A DNA stretch of 64,000 nt. Origin: Candidatus Gastranaerophilales bacterium (lineage in GTDB: Bacteria; Cyanobacteriota; Vampirovibrionia; Gastranaerophilales; Gastranaerophilaceae). The stretch is taken from NCBI GenBank assembly GCA_944324385.1, contig CALUWD010000004.1, forward strand, positions 32,317 to 96,316, given 5' to 3'. Under the pieces are notes generated by a model. It had not been told where the DNA came from. It was given only the letters and a program-made list of their open reading frames with translations, and did no database searches. Both the position numbers and the translations under genes were made by a program. Below, one piece after another: positions 18,014-26,498 of the stretch (position 1 is its first letter; each line of letters starts with the position of its first letter).

Positions 18014-18094
18014 CAAAAATATAAATTTCTCTTTTAAAGTAGCAAATTATATTTTTACATGTTTTGTAATAATAAAAGTGCGAGTTTGAAATTA

Positions 18095-18122
18095 TAAAGT
18101 TTACTTTACAATTGCTTGATAC
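18095..18122 (+). promoter_or_regulatory. Weak sigma-28-like promoter for the 18158 gene
   Basis: TAAAGTTT (18095-18102), 12 nt, then CTTGATAC (18115-18122). The -35 half equals the FliA consensus; the -10 half matches GCCGATAA at only 4 of 8 positions. The layout matches the three better sites in this window. Confidence 0.35.
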
Positions 18123-18157
18123 ACGCATATAGAGTGTGAAATAATTTAAGAGTAAAA

Positions 18158-20503
18158 ATGGATTTGAAGGTTATAAATTCAAATATTACCAAACAAAAAC
18201 AAAGCATTAACAAAAAAAATGCCTCTTATTTTCCACCTTTAAATTATAAAAATCAAGAAATTAATTTTACAGGGCTAGGTTCAACATTATCAACTGTAGG
18301 AAATAAGCTAACAAAAAGTTCTGTTCACTTTAGTGATTACAATATTAGAAAAGACCAGCTGAATAAGCTTTTTGGTGATGAGTTTTCCATAATGGAAAAA
18401 GAGTTCCAAGAGTTTTCTCAGGGTTTTTTGAAATTCGACAAAAAAATAATATTTGATAAAAATGGCGGGGTGACTTTTGTAGAGGATGGTATCCTGCCAA
18501 AATTTTTAAAAAGTGCAGCTTATCCTTTTAAAGACTTATGGCTTGATGTTGCAAGCTGGGCTTTAAGAGGTGCTTCAAGACTAGAAAAAGTCCCTGTCTT
18601 ATCTGATGGTGCAAAAAATTTACTAAATTCAAATGTATTACAAAAAAGAGCTAATGCAAAAAACGCTGAAGAAATTTTTTGCATTATGCAAGGAGCTTTT
18701 TCAGACATTGCAAGCAATGAAAAAACTTTTAACAAACTTGCAAATAGTGCCATGCAGCACATAAGACCAAAGACAGCCCAAGCTTTATCTGGTGATTTTT
18801 CTGACACGCCTGAAACAGTTTTGCACAATATGCTACATGCTGCAAGTAGTGTCAAGGGTAACTACAAAACAGCTGACGAGAGAACTATTAATAGAATATG
18901 CACAGGGCTTGTAAGTGCTACAATGGCAGGAATTGATTTTTATAATATTTCAAGAATGCAAAATGATGATGACGCGCTTGCAAAAAAATCTCAAAAGAAA
19001 AGATTTAAACAGGAAAGCTCAAGGATTTTAATGAGCGCTGGCATGACATTTTTGACACTAGGGGCGCTGTCTAAGTATGCAAATTCGAATAAATATATTG
19101 CTTTATTTACAATTGCAGGTACAACTTTAATTTCTGAGATTTTATCAAGACTTATGAGTGGTATGCCTTTGCGCCCATTGAAGCCTGAAGAAGCCAAGGA
19201 TTTTTCTTATCACAAACATAGCAAGAAAAACAAAAACGCTGACGTAAAAAATAATGAGCCAAGCCAATTAAAAACGGATAATCAAACTCAGATAATTAAA
19301 GACATTCCAGATGAATTTGGAAAATTTGTGATAAATAAAAAGCCTGACGAAAATCAAACCCAGACAAAATTTAAGGGTTCAAAAGAGTTAAAGAAAAATG
19401 ATGATAATGGTACTCCTCTAAATGCTCAAAACCTGCTAAAGGCTTTTGGTGTGTTGCTGGCTGCAGGTCTTGGTGTTTGTTTTGCAAGAAGCAGAAATGA
19501 AAAATTTAACTCCCTGCTGAAAAATATAAGAGCAGGCATGGATAATGCCGTTGATTTATTAACTAAAAAAGATTACCTTGTGCCACTTGATAAAGCAAGG
19601 GACATGCTTAGTAATATTTCAAATAATTTTGGCTTAACTGATTTTTCAAGAAAATTATCGACCGAGCTTGAAAGTGATAAATATGCAAAAATTATTAAGC
19701 AGGTTGATGGTAAAAATGTTGAATATGTTAAATTGGGCAGAGTTGACAAGAAATTTGTAGCGCCAATTATTAAAGCCGTAACTTACCCGTTTGGTTTTGT
19801 TTGGGGTGTTATAAGATTCCCAACCAAAATTATGCGCGGACTGTTTGAAAAAGAAGCCTCAAAAGATTTATCTAAAATCAATTCTGAAGATTTAATGAGC
19901 CTTTATAAAATATACGACAAGGCTAAAAATAAACTTGATGCAGGCAAAATTACGCCTGATGAATTTAGTAAGCTGATTAAGCGAAAGACAATTATTGCTG
20001 CAGAAAACAAAACAGGTAAGTCTACTTATAAAAACTCTTCTTTAGCGGCAATTTCAAGACCTCTGGTTACTTTAATTGCAAGCTATTTCTTTGTAAATGA
20101 CTATAGAAATGAGGTTTTAATAACATCTCATGGCGAAGATGTGGAAGGCGCAAATGCTGTTGCTAAAGAGCGTGTAATGCATAAGGTCTCTAATTTCTTC
20201 TTTAATTCACTACTTATGAACTTGTTTAATTCAGTATTTGAGTCAGCTTACCATGGTAGCTTAATTGGTGCAGGTGCAGTTGCTGCTGCAACTGAGTTCA
20301 CAAATGAAAATCTAATACGTAAATCAATTGGTGTACCAACCAAGAAAATGTCGCGCGAAGAAATTCAAGAACATGACAGACAAAATCTTGAACGCAACGA
20401 CTTCTGGGGCAAATATTTCCGCTTTATGTCTAAATTAACTGGCAAAAAGACAATTTCGCAAAAAGTTCAAGATCAGGAAAAGAAAAAGGCTCAAAAAGCA
20501 TAA
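18158..20503 (+). CDS. Large hypothetical membrane-associated protein (781 aa)
   Basis: No family recognised. The N-terminus has no signal peptide but carries an INFTGLG stretch at about 35-41, a short motif I associate with proteins of Gastranaerophilales-like genomes (recall, not verified). Hydrophobic helices lie near 290-325, 430-448, 625-640 and 690-710. A charged Lys/Asn/Gln linker (about 350-420) splits two halves. The halves show weak mutual resemblance: LKSAAYPFKDLWLDVASWAL near 127 against IIKAVTYPFGFVWGVIRFPT near 540, perhaps an old duplication. The C-terminus is basic (KLTGKKTISQKVQDQEKKKA). A weak sigma-28-like promoter lies upstream. Confidence 0.8.
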   Translation: MDLKVINSNITKQKQSINKKNASYFPPLNYKNQEINFTGLGSTLSTVGNKLTKSSVHFSDYNIRKDQLNKLFGDEFSIMEKEFQEFSQGFLKFDKKIIFDKNGGVTFVEDGILPKFLKSAAYPFKDLWLDVASWALRGASRLEKVPVLSDGAKNLLNSNVLQKRANAKNAEEIFCIMQGAFSDIASNEKTFNKLANSAMQHIRPKTAQALSGDFSDTPETVLHNMLHAASSVKGNYKTADERTINRICTGLVSATMAGIDFYNISRMQNDDDALAKKSQKKRFKQESSRILMSAGMTFLTLGALSKYANSNKYIALFTIAGTTLISEILSRLMSGMPLRPLKPEEAKDFSYHKHSKKNKNADVKNNEPSQLKTDNQTQIIKDIPDEFGKFVINKKPDENQTQTKFKGSKELKKNDDNGTPLNAQNLLKAFGVLLAAGLGVCFARSRNEKFNSLLKNIRAGMDNAVDLLTKKDYLVPLDKARDMLSNISNNFGLTDFSRKLSTELESDKYAKIIKQVDGKNVEYVKLGRVDKKFVAPIIKAVTYPFGFVWGVIRFPTKIMRGLFEKEASKDLSKINSEDLMSLYKIYDKAKNKLDAGKITPDEFSKLIKRKTIIAAENKTGKSTYKNSSLAAISRPLVTLIASYFFVNDYRNEVLITSHGEDVEGANAVAKERVMHKVSNFFFNSLLMNLFNSVFESAYHGSLIGAGAVAAATEFTNENLIRKSIGVPTKKMSREEIQEHDRQNLERNDFWGKYFRFMSKLTGKKTISQKVQDQEKKKAQKA

Positions 20504-20505
20504 AA

Positions 20506-20526
20506 ATTATTTTATGTTAAAATAAT
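20506..20526. repeat. AT-rich hairpin between the 18158 gene and the phosphohexomutase
   Basis: ATTATTTTA (20506-20514) and TAAAATAAT (20518-20526) pair around TGT. It may be a weak terminator, but it lacks G-C pairs and a T-run. Confidence 0.35.
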
Positions 20527-20557
20527 CCTAAAGTTGCATTAACAAAAAGGAGTTTTT

Positions 20558-22786
20558 ATGAGCAAAGAAAATCCATCCCAGCTTGAAAAGATGTTACTTG
20601 AAGGTGTTAAAAACAATACCCCTGAAAGTATTAAACAAGATAAGATTTTTGATTATAACGATAAAAATAAATTCACTTTTACTCTTACAAAAGAAATTGT
20701 TGAAAAACTTGAACTTAAAAAATGGTTTGAGGGGTACAAAAAAGAAGCAATGGTTTCAACTGCAGGTATTAGAGGCCCTCAAAATGTCTTATACCCACAT
20801 GATACAAGATTTCCCATTAACACAATAGGTATAACTCTTGCTACACTTGCAAAAGCACTGGTTTTAAAGGAAAAATACCCTAAAGACGAACTTATAAAGC
20901 TTGTAGGTTGTGAAGTTCGCTATAATTCAAAAACTTATCTTGATATAATTGCACGTATTCAAAGTGCTCTAGGTATTAGAACCCTTACGCCCGTTGAGCG
21001 TCAAACTATACCAATTTGGCTTGCTTCATTTCTTGCTTTTAAGCTTGATTTAGTTGGTGCAGAATATATTACAAGCTCCCATGGTATAAGTGTAAAAAAT
21101 GCTACTAAAGACTTAAATAATCAAGGGTCGCAGTTTTTGCCGGATGAAAGCATTGAATTTGTTAATAAAATCGAGGAAATTTTAAATACTGTCGAAAAAG
21201 AAGGCGAATATAAAATTGAATTTGAAGCATCTCGAAACGATTTAATTGATGAAAAAACAATGGAAAAGCTAAACAACGGTATTGACTTGTACGTTGAATA
21301 CTTAAAAAATGGTGTTGCTAATCAAAAAAATGTTGAATTAATTAAAAATTTTGATAAGAAAATTGTCATAGATGCTGTTGGTGGAGCTGCTTACAATACT
21401 TTAAGCAAAATATTAAATAAGCTGGGTATTGAAAGTAAATTTGACTGGCTAAATACTCAAGAAGACCCATTTTTCCACTCAATTGGCAAAGATATAAAAG
21501 ACTCTAAATTTTATGATTGGTCGCTTGATATTACGGTTGTTGCAAAAAACAAAGAAGGTAAGGAATATTTCCCTGTTATTGAAACACTTAAATATGATGA
21601 AAAATTAAAAAAATACCCCATAGGTACAGTTTGCCTTGTAACAGACCCTGACCATGACAGGTTGAGTGTTGTTCAGGTTGAAGATATTAAAAAAGAAAAG
21701 CAAGTCAATGACGCTGGCGTAGATACGGTAAAACTTGATGACGAGCGCATATTGTGTGTATTTAGCGCAAATCAGGCATTTTTAATGATTATGGATTTTT
21801 GGGCACATTTGCTTAAAGAAAATGGCACATTTGACAAGCACAAACGTTTTATAATAAAAACCACCGCAAGTTCAAAAACTTGGGATGAATGGGCAAAAAA
21901 TAACGGTATTGAAGTAATTAACACTCCTGTTGGCTTTAAAGAAATAGCAAGTGCAACGAAAAAAATTGAATACCAAATTGAACAAGGTGTAAAAGATATT
22001 AAAATAACTGATATTTTCGGAAAAACAATTTCTCTTGGAGATTCGCCCAGAATGATTTTTGGCGGTGAAGAATCAGGAGGTATGATTATAGGTTCGGAAG
22101 AACTTATTAAATCTTTAGGTGGCAGATGCGCTCTTGCCATGAGAGAAAAAAGTGCAACTGAAGCCATAATTGTTACATCTGCACTTGTTGCAAGCCTTAA
22201 TGTTTCTCTATGGGAGCATTTAAACAGTGTTTATGCTAAAAATAGCATTATTGCAAAGTTTGACGTAAGAGAAGACATTGCATACTATAATGAGTCAGAA
22301 CCTAACATTGAAAAATTAAAAGAGGCAAAGCTCAAGGGCGAAGGCTTAAGGACTAAAAATGATATTTTCTATCTCGCGCTTGCAATTGCTAAATATGAAA
22401 ATAAAATCACACTTGAAAACATAAAAGAAATTCTCTCATCAACATTTAGCAAACTTGATTTTTCAAATTTGCTAAATGTCAAGTTTGTAGGTGATGGCAC
22501 TTATCTTGATTTTAGCGATAAATTTGTTGAAATTCGCCCGTCAGGAACGGATGCAAAAACAAAAGCATACGCAGGCGGTGCAAATAGATTAGAGCTTTCT
22601 GATTTTGCAAAGATTTTAGGAAATTATAGCGGAGATTTAAATGATACTTACAAAAAGTATTTGAGCGAAGAATATGTTAATTCTGCAAAAGATAAATCGC
22701 TTGAAGTTTATGAAGTATTTGCAAAGACTGATGAAGATAAAAGAGAATTTAAAATCCCTAATTACAAAGACACATTTCTAAAATAA
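20558..22786 (+). CDS. Alpha-D-phosphohexomutase superfamily enzyme, atypical and long
   Basis: These enzymes move phosphate between C1 and C6 of hexose phosphates using a phosphoserine. At 742 residues this is much longer than the usual 450-580. The four loops are recognisable. First is the N-terminal STAGIRGP. The active-serine loop is ITSSHGISVKN, where the normal TASHNP reads SSHGIS, keeping Ser-His but not Asn-Pro. The metal loop is DPDHDR, with its three Asp intact. The sugar loop is GGEESGGM, and the phosphate loop is RPSGT. Insertions lie mainly between domains 1 and 2. It may be a phosphoglucomutase with other sugar specificity. AAAGGAG precedes the ATG; a terminator follows. Confidence 0.85.
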   Translation: MSKENPSQLEKMLLEGVKNNTPESIKQDKIFDYNDKNKFTFTLTKEIVEKLELKKWFEGYKKEAMVSTAGIRGPQNVLYPHDTRFPINTIGITLATLAKALVLKEKYPKDELIKLVGCEVRYNSKTYLDIIARIQSALGIRTLTPVERQTIPIWLASFLAFKLDLVGAEYITSSHGISVKNATKDLNNQGSQFLPDESIEFVNKIEEILNTVEKEGEYKIEFEASRNDLIDEKTMEKLNNGIDLYVEYLKNGVANQKNVELIKNFDKKIVIDAVGGAAYNTLSKILNKLGIESKFDWLNTQEDPFFHSIGKDIKDSKFYDWSLDITVVAKNKEGKEYFPVIETLKYDEKLKKYPIGTVCLVTDPDHDRLSVVQVEDIKKEKQVNDAGVDTVKLDDERILCVFSANQAFLMIMDFWAHLLKENGTFDKHKRFIIKTTASSKTWDEWAKNNGIEVINTPVGFKEIASATKKIEYQIEQGVKDIKITDIFGKTISLGDSPRMIFGGEESGGMIIGSEELIKSLGGRCALAMREKSATEAIIVTSALVASLNVSLWEHLNSVYAKNSIIAKFDVREDIAYYNESEPNIEKLKEAKLKGEGLRTKNDIFYLALAIAKYENKITLENIKEILSSTFSKLDFSNLLNVKFVGDGTYLDFSDKFVEIRPSGTDAKTKAYAGGANRLELSDFAKILGNYSGDLNDTYKKYLSEEYVNSAKDKSLEVYEVFAKTDEDKREFKIPNYKDTFLK

Positions 22787-22789
22787 TAA

Positions 22790-22812
22790 AAACGCCTCCT
22801 TTTGGAGGCGTT
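22790..22812. terminator. Bidirectional terminator between phosphohexomutase and trxA
   Basis: AACGCCTCC and GGAGGCGTT form a perfect 9-bp stem around TTTT, with A-rich and T-rich flanks, serving the convergent genes. Confidence 0.85.
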
Positions 22813-22816
22813 AATT

Positions 22817-23140
22817 TTATAAAAGTTTTTCAATATTTGAAATAATAGCTGATTTTGGCATTAAACCAACCATAACTTCTTTAGCCTCGCCATTTTTAAA
22901 TAGTAATAAGCTTGGCAAACCGCTTATTTGGTATTCTTTTGCGGTTTTTAGGTTTTCATCAGTGTTAATTTTTACAACTTTTAACTTGCCTTCAAATTCT
23001 GCAGCAATTTCATCTAGCAGCGGACCCATTTTTCTGCAAGGACCGCACCAGGGTGCCCAAAAATCAACAAGTGTAAGGCTTTCGCTTTTTAAAACTTCTG
23101 CTTCAAAAGTTGCATCATTTATGTCTTTAGCGTTACTCAT
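22817..23140 (-). CDS. trxA: Thioredoxin
   Basis: Thioredoxin reduces protein disulfides in the cytoplasm. The 107-residue protein has the active site WAPWCGPCRK (about 28-37), the buried Asp of VDFWAP, the cis-Pro motif SGLPSLLLF and the Gly near the C-terminus. No signal peptide. AAGGAG lies before the start. It is divergent from nth with a 47-bp gap. No thioredoxin reductase gene is adjacent. Identification firm. Confidence 0.96.
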   Translation of the reverse strand: MSNAKDINDATFEAEVLKSESLTLVDFWAPWCGPCRKMGPLLDEIAAEFEGKLKVVKINTDENLKTAKEYQISGLPSLLLFKNGEAKEVMVGLMPKSAIISNIEKLL

Positions 23141-23187
23141 AGTTTGTATTCTCCTTTTTTACGTATTATAATCACAATTATCATTAT

Positions 23188-23844
23188 ATGCAAGTTGCCA
23201 AAATGGATATAGATAATATAGTTAAAAATTTAAAAAAAGACAATGAAACAAATGCAGTTGTAAGGACTGAATTTGTTGAGTTTATGGAGCATGTAGCAGA
23301 TCCTTATATTGTTTTGATTTGCTGCATTTTAAGTTTAAGGACAAATGATAAAACAACCTACCCTGCTGCAATGCGTATGCTTGAGCTTGGCAAAACTCCG
23401 CAAGAGATTATGAATGTTGATTTTGAAACTTTATCTAAGGCAATTTATCCTGTCGGATTTTATCAGAATAAAGCCCGCCAGATAATCGACTTATCACGTG
23501 AAATTGTTGAAAAATATAACTCAAAGGTGCCTGATAGTATTGATGAGCTTGTAAAGTTTAAGGGGGTAGGGAGAAAAACTGCAAATTTGGTTTTAACTAA
23601 GGGCTTTAATAAGCCTGCAATATGTGTTGATGTCCATGTGCATAGAATTTCTAACCGTTTGGGGTATGTAAAAACAAAAAATCCTGATGAAACAGAGTTT
23701 GCGCTCAGGGAAAAATTGCCAAAAAAATACTGGATTGATTTTAACACTTTGCTTGTGACCCATGGGCAAAATATATGCAAACCTCAAAAGCCACTGTGCG
23801 ATAAGTGTTCAATAAAAAATTATTGTTCAAAAAATATAAAATAA
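23188..23844 (+). CDS. nth: Endonuclease III (base-excision repair glycosylase/AP lyase)
   Basis: Nth removes oxidised pyrimidines and nicks abasic DNA. The helix-hairpin-helix KFKGVGRKTANLVLTKGF carries catalytic Lys130, and VDVHVHRISNRLG carries catalytic Asp148. The [4Fe-4S] cluster motif C-x6-C-x2-C-x5-C is intact near the C-terminus (CKPQKPLCDKCSIKNYC). 218 residues is normal. An alternative start at Met6 would remove five residues. The stop overlaps the arm of a bidirectional terminator. Confidence 0.96.
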   Translation: MQVAKMDIDNIVKNLKKDNETNAVVRTEFVEFMEHVADPYIVLICCILSLRTNDKTTYPAAMRMLELGKTPQEIMNVDFETLSKAIYPVGFYQNKARQIIDLSREIVEKYNSKVPDSIDELVKFKGVGRKTANLVLTKGFNKPAICVDVHVHRISNRLGYVKTKNPDETEFALREKLPKKYWIDFNTLLVTHGQNICKPQKPLCDKCSIKNYCSKNIK

Positions 23845-23864
23845 ATGGGGCATTTGCCCCATTT
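23843..23864. terminator. Bidirectional terminator between nth and ferritin
   Basis: AAATGGGGC and GCCCCATTT make a 9-bp stem around ATTT, sitting between convergent genes. Confidence 0.8.
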
Positions 23865-23866
23865 AC

Positions 23867-24349
23867 CTAGTCTTTGTTAAGCTCTCTATCCATAGCTTCA
23901 AGAGTGCAGGCGCACTCGTCAAATGCTTTAATTTTTTCTCTTAGTACTCTGAATTTTTCTTCTTCTTCAAGTTGTTCTTCTACAAACCAATTTAGAAAAT
24001 TCATTGTTGCAAAGTCATCAAATTCCTTTGCGATTTTATAAAGTTCGTGGATTTTAGAGCTTATCATTTTTTCATGTTCAATTGCATCATTTAGCACATC
24101 TTGAGCATTAACCCAGTCTGTATCAGGTGCTTCAATTCTTTGATATGATATTTTTTCGTTCCTTAAAAGCAGATAATCATAAATTTTTTGCGCATGTTCA
24201 AGTTCTTCTTTTGCCTGACTTTTCATAAATTTTGCAAAGCCATCCATATTTATTTCACTAAAATATGTGGACATTGCAAGGTATAAATATGCGCTGTAAA
24301 ACTCAAAATTAATTTGCTGGTTTAAAAGTTCAATTAATTTGTTATCCAT
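23867..24349 (-). CDS. Bacterial non-haem ferritin
   Basis: Ferritin oxidises and stores iron as a 24-mer cage. I start at MDNKLIELLNQQINFEFYSA (ATG 24347-24349), 26 codons inside the longest frame, because ferritins begin here and GGGGGAAAA lies upstream. The four-helix bundle carries ferroxidase ligands: Glu in NFEFYSAYLYLA, EELEHAQ, and EEQLEEEEKF near residue 130. The gene starts one base after the stop of the superoxide reductase gene and its ribosome site lies inside that gene, so the two are coupled. Together they handle superoxide and the iron it releases. Confidence 0.93.
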   Translation of the reverse strand: MDNKLIELLNQQINFEFYSAYLYLAMSTYFSEINMDGFAKFMKSQAKEELEHAQKIYDYLLLRNEKISYQRIEAPDTDWVNAQDVLNDAIEHEKMISSKIHELYKIAKEFDDFATMNFLNWFVEEQLEEEEKFRVLREKIKAFDECACTLEAMDRELNKD

Positions 24350-24350
24350 A

Positions 24351-24752
24351 TTAATTTTCCCCCTCAAATTTGTTTTCCCAAAGACCATGCAAATTGCATA
24401 GTTCAAATGCATCAAATTTCTTATCACATTTGCATTTAAACTTCATTTCAGGTTGTTCATGCGGTTTTAAATATTTTCTTTTTACCCATTTGTGGTCTTT
24501 TGAAATAACTTCAATAAATTGAACGTAATGGTCTTCTTCCATAGGGTGAGGGGTAGAACCTACTCGTACAATTTTTTCTTCGTCATGTTCTTCTAATACC
24601 GGAACATGCTTTTCTATTGTAATATCAGTGGTTTTTGGTTTTAAAAGCTCCATCGGTTGATTGCAGCAAACAAGCTCACCGCCGCCTGAAAGTACCACTT
24701 CTACAATGTTTCCGCAGACATTGCATTTAAATATGTCAAGTTTGTTTGTCAT
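24351..24752 (-). CDS. dfx: Desulfoferrodoxin (2Fe superoxide reductase)
   Basis: This enzyme reduces superoxide to peroxide without making oxygen, typical of anaerobes. I start at MTNKLDIFKCNVCGN, which has AAAGGA six bases upstream, rather than 11 codons earlier. The N-terminal desulforedoxin site is Cys10-x2-Cys13 with Cys29-Cys30; the catalytic domain has EKHVPVLE, HPMEEDHYVQFIEV, and the Cys/His pair CNLHGLWEN that bind the reactive iron. Both metal sites appear intact (class I). It is the first gene of a coupled pair with ferritin. No PerR-type regulator is adjacent. Confidence 0.96.
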   Translation of the reverse strand: MTNKLDIFKCNVCGNIVEVVLSGGGELVCCNQPMELLKPKTTDITIEKHVPVLEEHDEEKIVRVGSTPHPMEEDHYVQFIEVISKDHKWVKRKYLKPHEQPEMKFKCKCDKKFDAFELCNLHGLWENKFEGEN

Positions 24753-24819
24753 TTTGTTTCCTTTCTTTTTTGAAAGGTTAAACAAAACAGTTTAAAATTT
24801 TATTCCCCTATAGACTATA

Positions 24820-26427
24820 TCAGTTGCGCTTTTTAATTGCTTCAAGTTTAAGAAGATTTTTGGCATGGTTAATTGCTTCTTCTTCGTTACAAAATATATT
24901 TTCTTTACCTATTTGATCTGCTATATTTAATTTTTCAAGCTGCTCAAAAATTTGAGAATTTTTAATTACAAGATGTGGGATTATCTCTTGAGATTTTAAT
25001 CTTGTAATTATATCTTCAAGCGCAAAAATAGCACTTATATCAAAAGTATTTTCAGATTCATAACAAATAATTAAAAATTTTGTACCCAGAATTTCTTCAA
25101 AATGTGAAATAATTTGTGTTGCGCTTCCAAAGAAAAATTCACCCAAAATGTGCACAACTCTTATCTTGTATCCTGTTTCATCCTGCAATTTTTTCTCAAG
25201 CTCAATTGTGTGCTTATCCTCTATATCTTTAAATTTAACATTTGTTTTATCTGCCAGCTGTTTTGCAAAAATCAATGCACTCAGCACTATCCCTGTGCTA
25301 ACCGCAATTATAATGTCGTAAAATATTGTCAACAGAAAAACTGCTAGCATTACAAATAAATCTTGTTTTGGTGCATATTTTACAACTTTTAAAAGTTTAG
25401 TATCTACAATATCCAAACCAACTTTGAAAAGTACTGCTGCAAGTGCGCTTAAGGGGATTTTATTTGCAAAATCGCTTGCAAATAAAATAATTAAAAGAAG
25501 AATTATTGCGCAAAAAATTGAACAAAATCTTGTTGCGCCACCTGCTTTAATGGCTGCTGCAGAGCGCATGGTGGCACCTGAGCCGCATATTGCGCCAAAA
25601 AGAGAGCAAATAATATTGCCTATACCTTGCGAGAGTACCATTTTGTTGTTATTGCAGTTGGTTTTTGTTAGTGAATCCACAACCAGATTTGTTAATAAAC
25701 TTTCTGACGAGCAAACAATAGCTATAATTAGCGCAGGAATGATTAGCATTTTTAAATTTGAAAAATCTGCCCATATAATATTGGGTAAATGCGCACTTAC
25801 TCCCTGAACAGTGGGGAGCTCTAGCCCGTATAAAACCGCAGCCAGTGTTGTAATTATGAGCGCTAAAATTTGTGAGGGGATTATATTAGTTATTTTTTTA
25901 GGTGTCCAAAATATAACTGCAAGCGCCAATAAACCTATTGTAAAGGCATTTTCGTTTATATTTAACATAGAATAAGAAAGATTTTTTAATGCTAAAAGTG
26001 GTGTTGCAAAAGACTTGTTGCCAAAAAACGGGCTGAGTTGCAATATAATTAAAATTGTACCCACTGCGTTCATAAAGCCTGAAATAACAGGGTAGGGAAT
26101 GTATTTTACAATATCGATTAACTTTGTTCTTGAAATTATTATTTGAAAAATACCTGCAAGAAAAATTACTGCAAAAAGTGCTTCAGGCTTACCACCTAAA
26201 GTTGCTAGTGCTGAAGCTGTTACAATTGCAGCTGGACCTGTTGGGCCTGATAAAAGTGGTTGGTTGCAGCCAAATACTCCGACTGTAAAACATAAGATAA
26301 CTGCACCCCATAAACCGCTTGCAGCACCTACTCCAATGGCTACTCCAAAGGCTAATGCTTGGGGTAGCGCAATAACTGCCCCTAAAACACCTCCTGTTAA
26401 ATCTCCTAATATTTTTGTTTTTTTCAT
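24820..26427 (-). CDS. SulP family anion transporter with C-terminal STAS domain
   Basis: An inner-membrane transporter of the SulP class, which includes sulfate permeases and the cyanobacterial bicarbonate importer BicA. The N-terminal signature DLTGGVLGAVIALPQALAFG (about 8-27) and repeated glycine-rich helices (GPTGPAAIVTASAL) support this. A cytoplasmic STAS domain lies at about 415-530 (IRVVHILGEFFFGSATQII). 535 residues is typical. It is divergent from ilvB. Whether the substrate is sulfate, bicarbonate or a dicarboxylate cannot be told from sequence. I see no clear ribosome site for its ATG. Confidence 0.92.
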   Translation of the reverse strand: MKKTKILGDLTGGVLGAVIALPQALAFGVAIGVGAASGLWGAVILCFTVGVFGCNQPLLSGPTGPAAIVTASALATLGGKPEALFAVIFLAGIFQIIISRTKLIDIVKYIPYPVISGFMNAVGTILIILQLSPFFGNKSFATPLLALKNLSYSMLNINENAFTIGLLALAVIFWTPKKITNIIPSQILALIITTLAAVLYGLELPTVQGVSAHLPNIIWADFSNLKMLIIPALIIAIVCSSESLLTNLVVDSLTKTNCNNNKMVLSQGIGNIICSLFGAICGSGATMRSAAAIKAGGATRFCSIFCAIILLLIILFASDFANKIPLSALAAVLFKVGLDIVDTKLLKVVKYAPKQDLFVMLAVFLLTIFYDIIIAVSTGIVLSALIFAKQLADKTNVKFKDIEDKHTIELEKKLQDETGYKIRVVHILGEFFFGSATQIISHFEEILGTKFLIICYESENTFDISAIFALEDIITRLKSQEIIPHLVIKNSQIFEQLEKLNIADQIGKENIFCNEEEAINHAKNLLKLEAIKKRN

Positions 26428-26498
26428 GATAAAAAAAATCGCCGTCTTATTTTTTCATAGTATAATGCAATTATACCAAAAACTAATGGAGAAAAAGC

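Noticed and set aside
23552..23559. TAAAGTTT inside nth
   Set aside because: No GyCG-like -10 at 12 nt and it lies within a gene; shows that the 8-mer alone is not evidence of a promoter.
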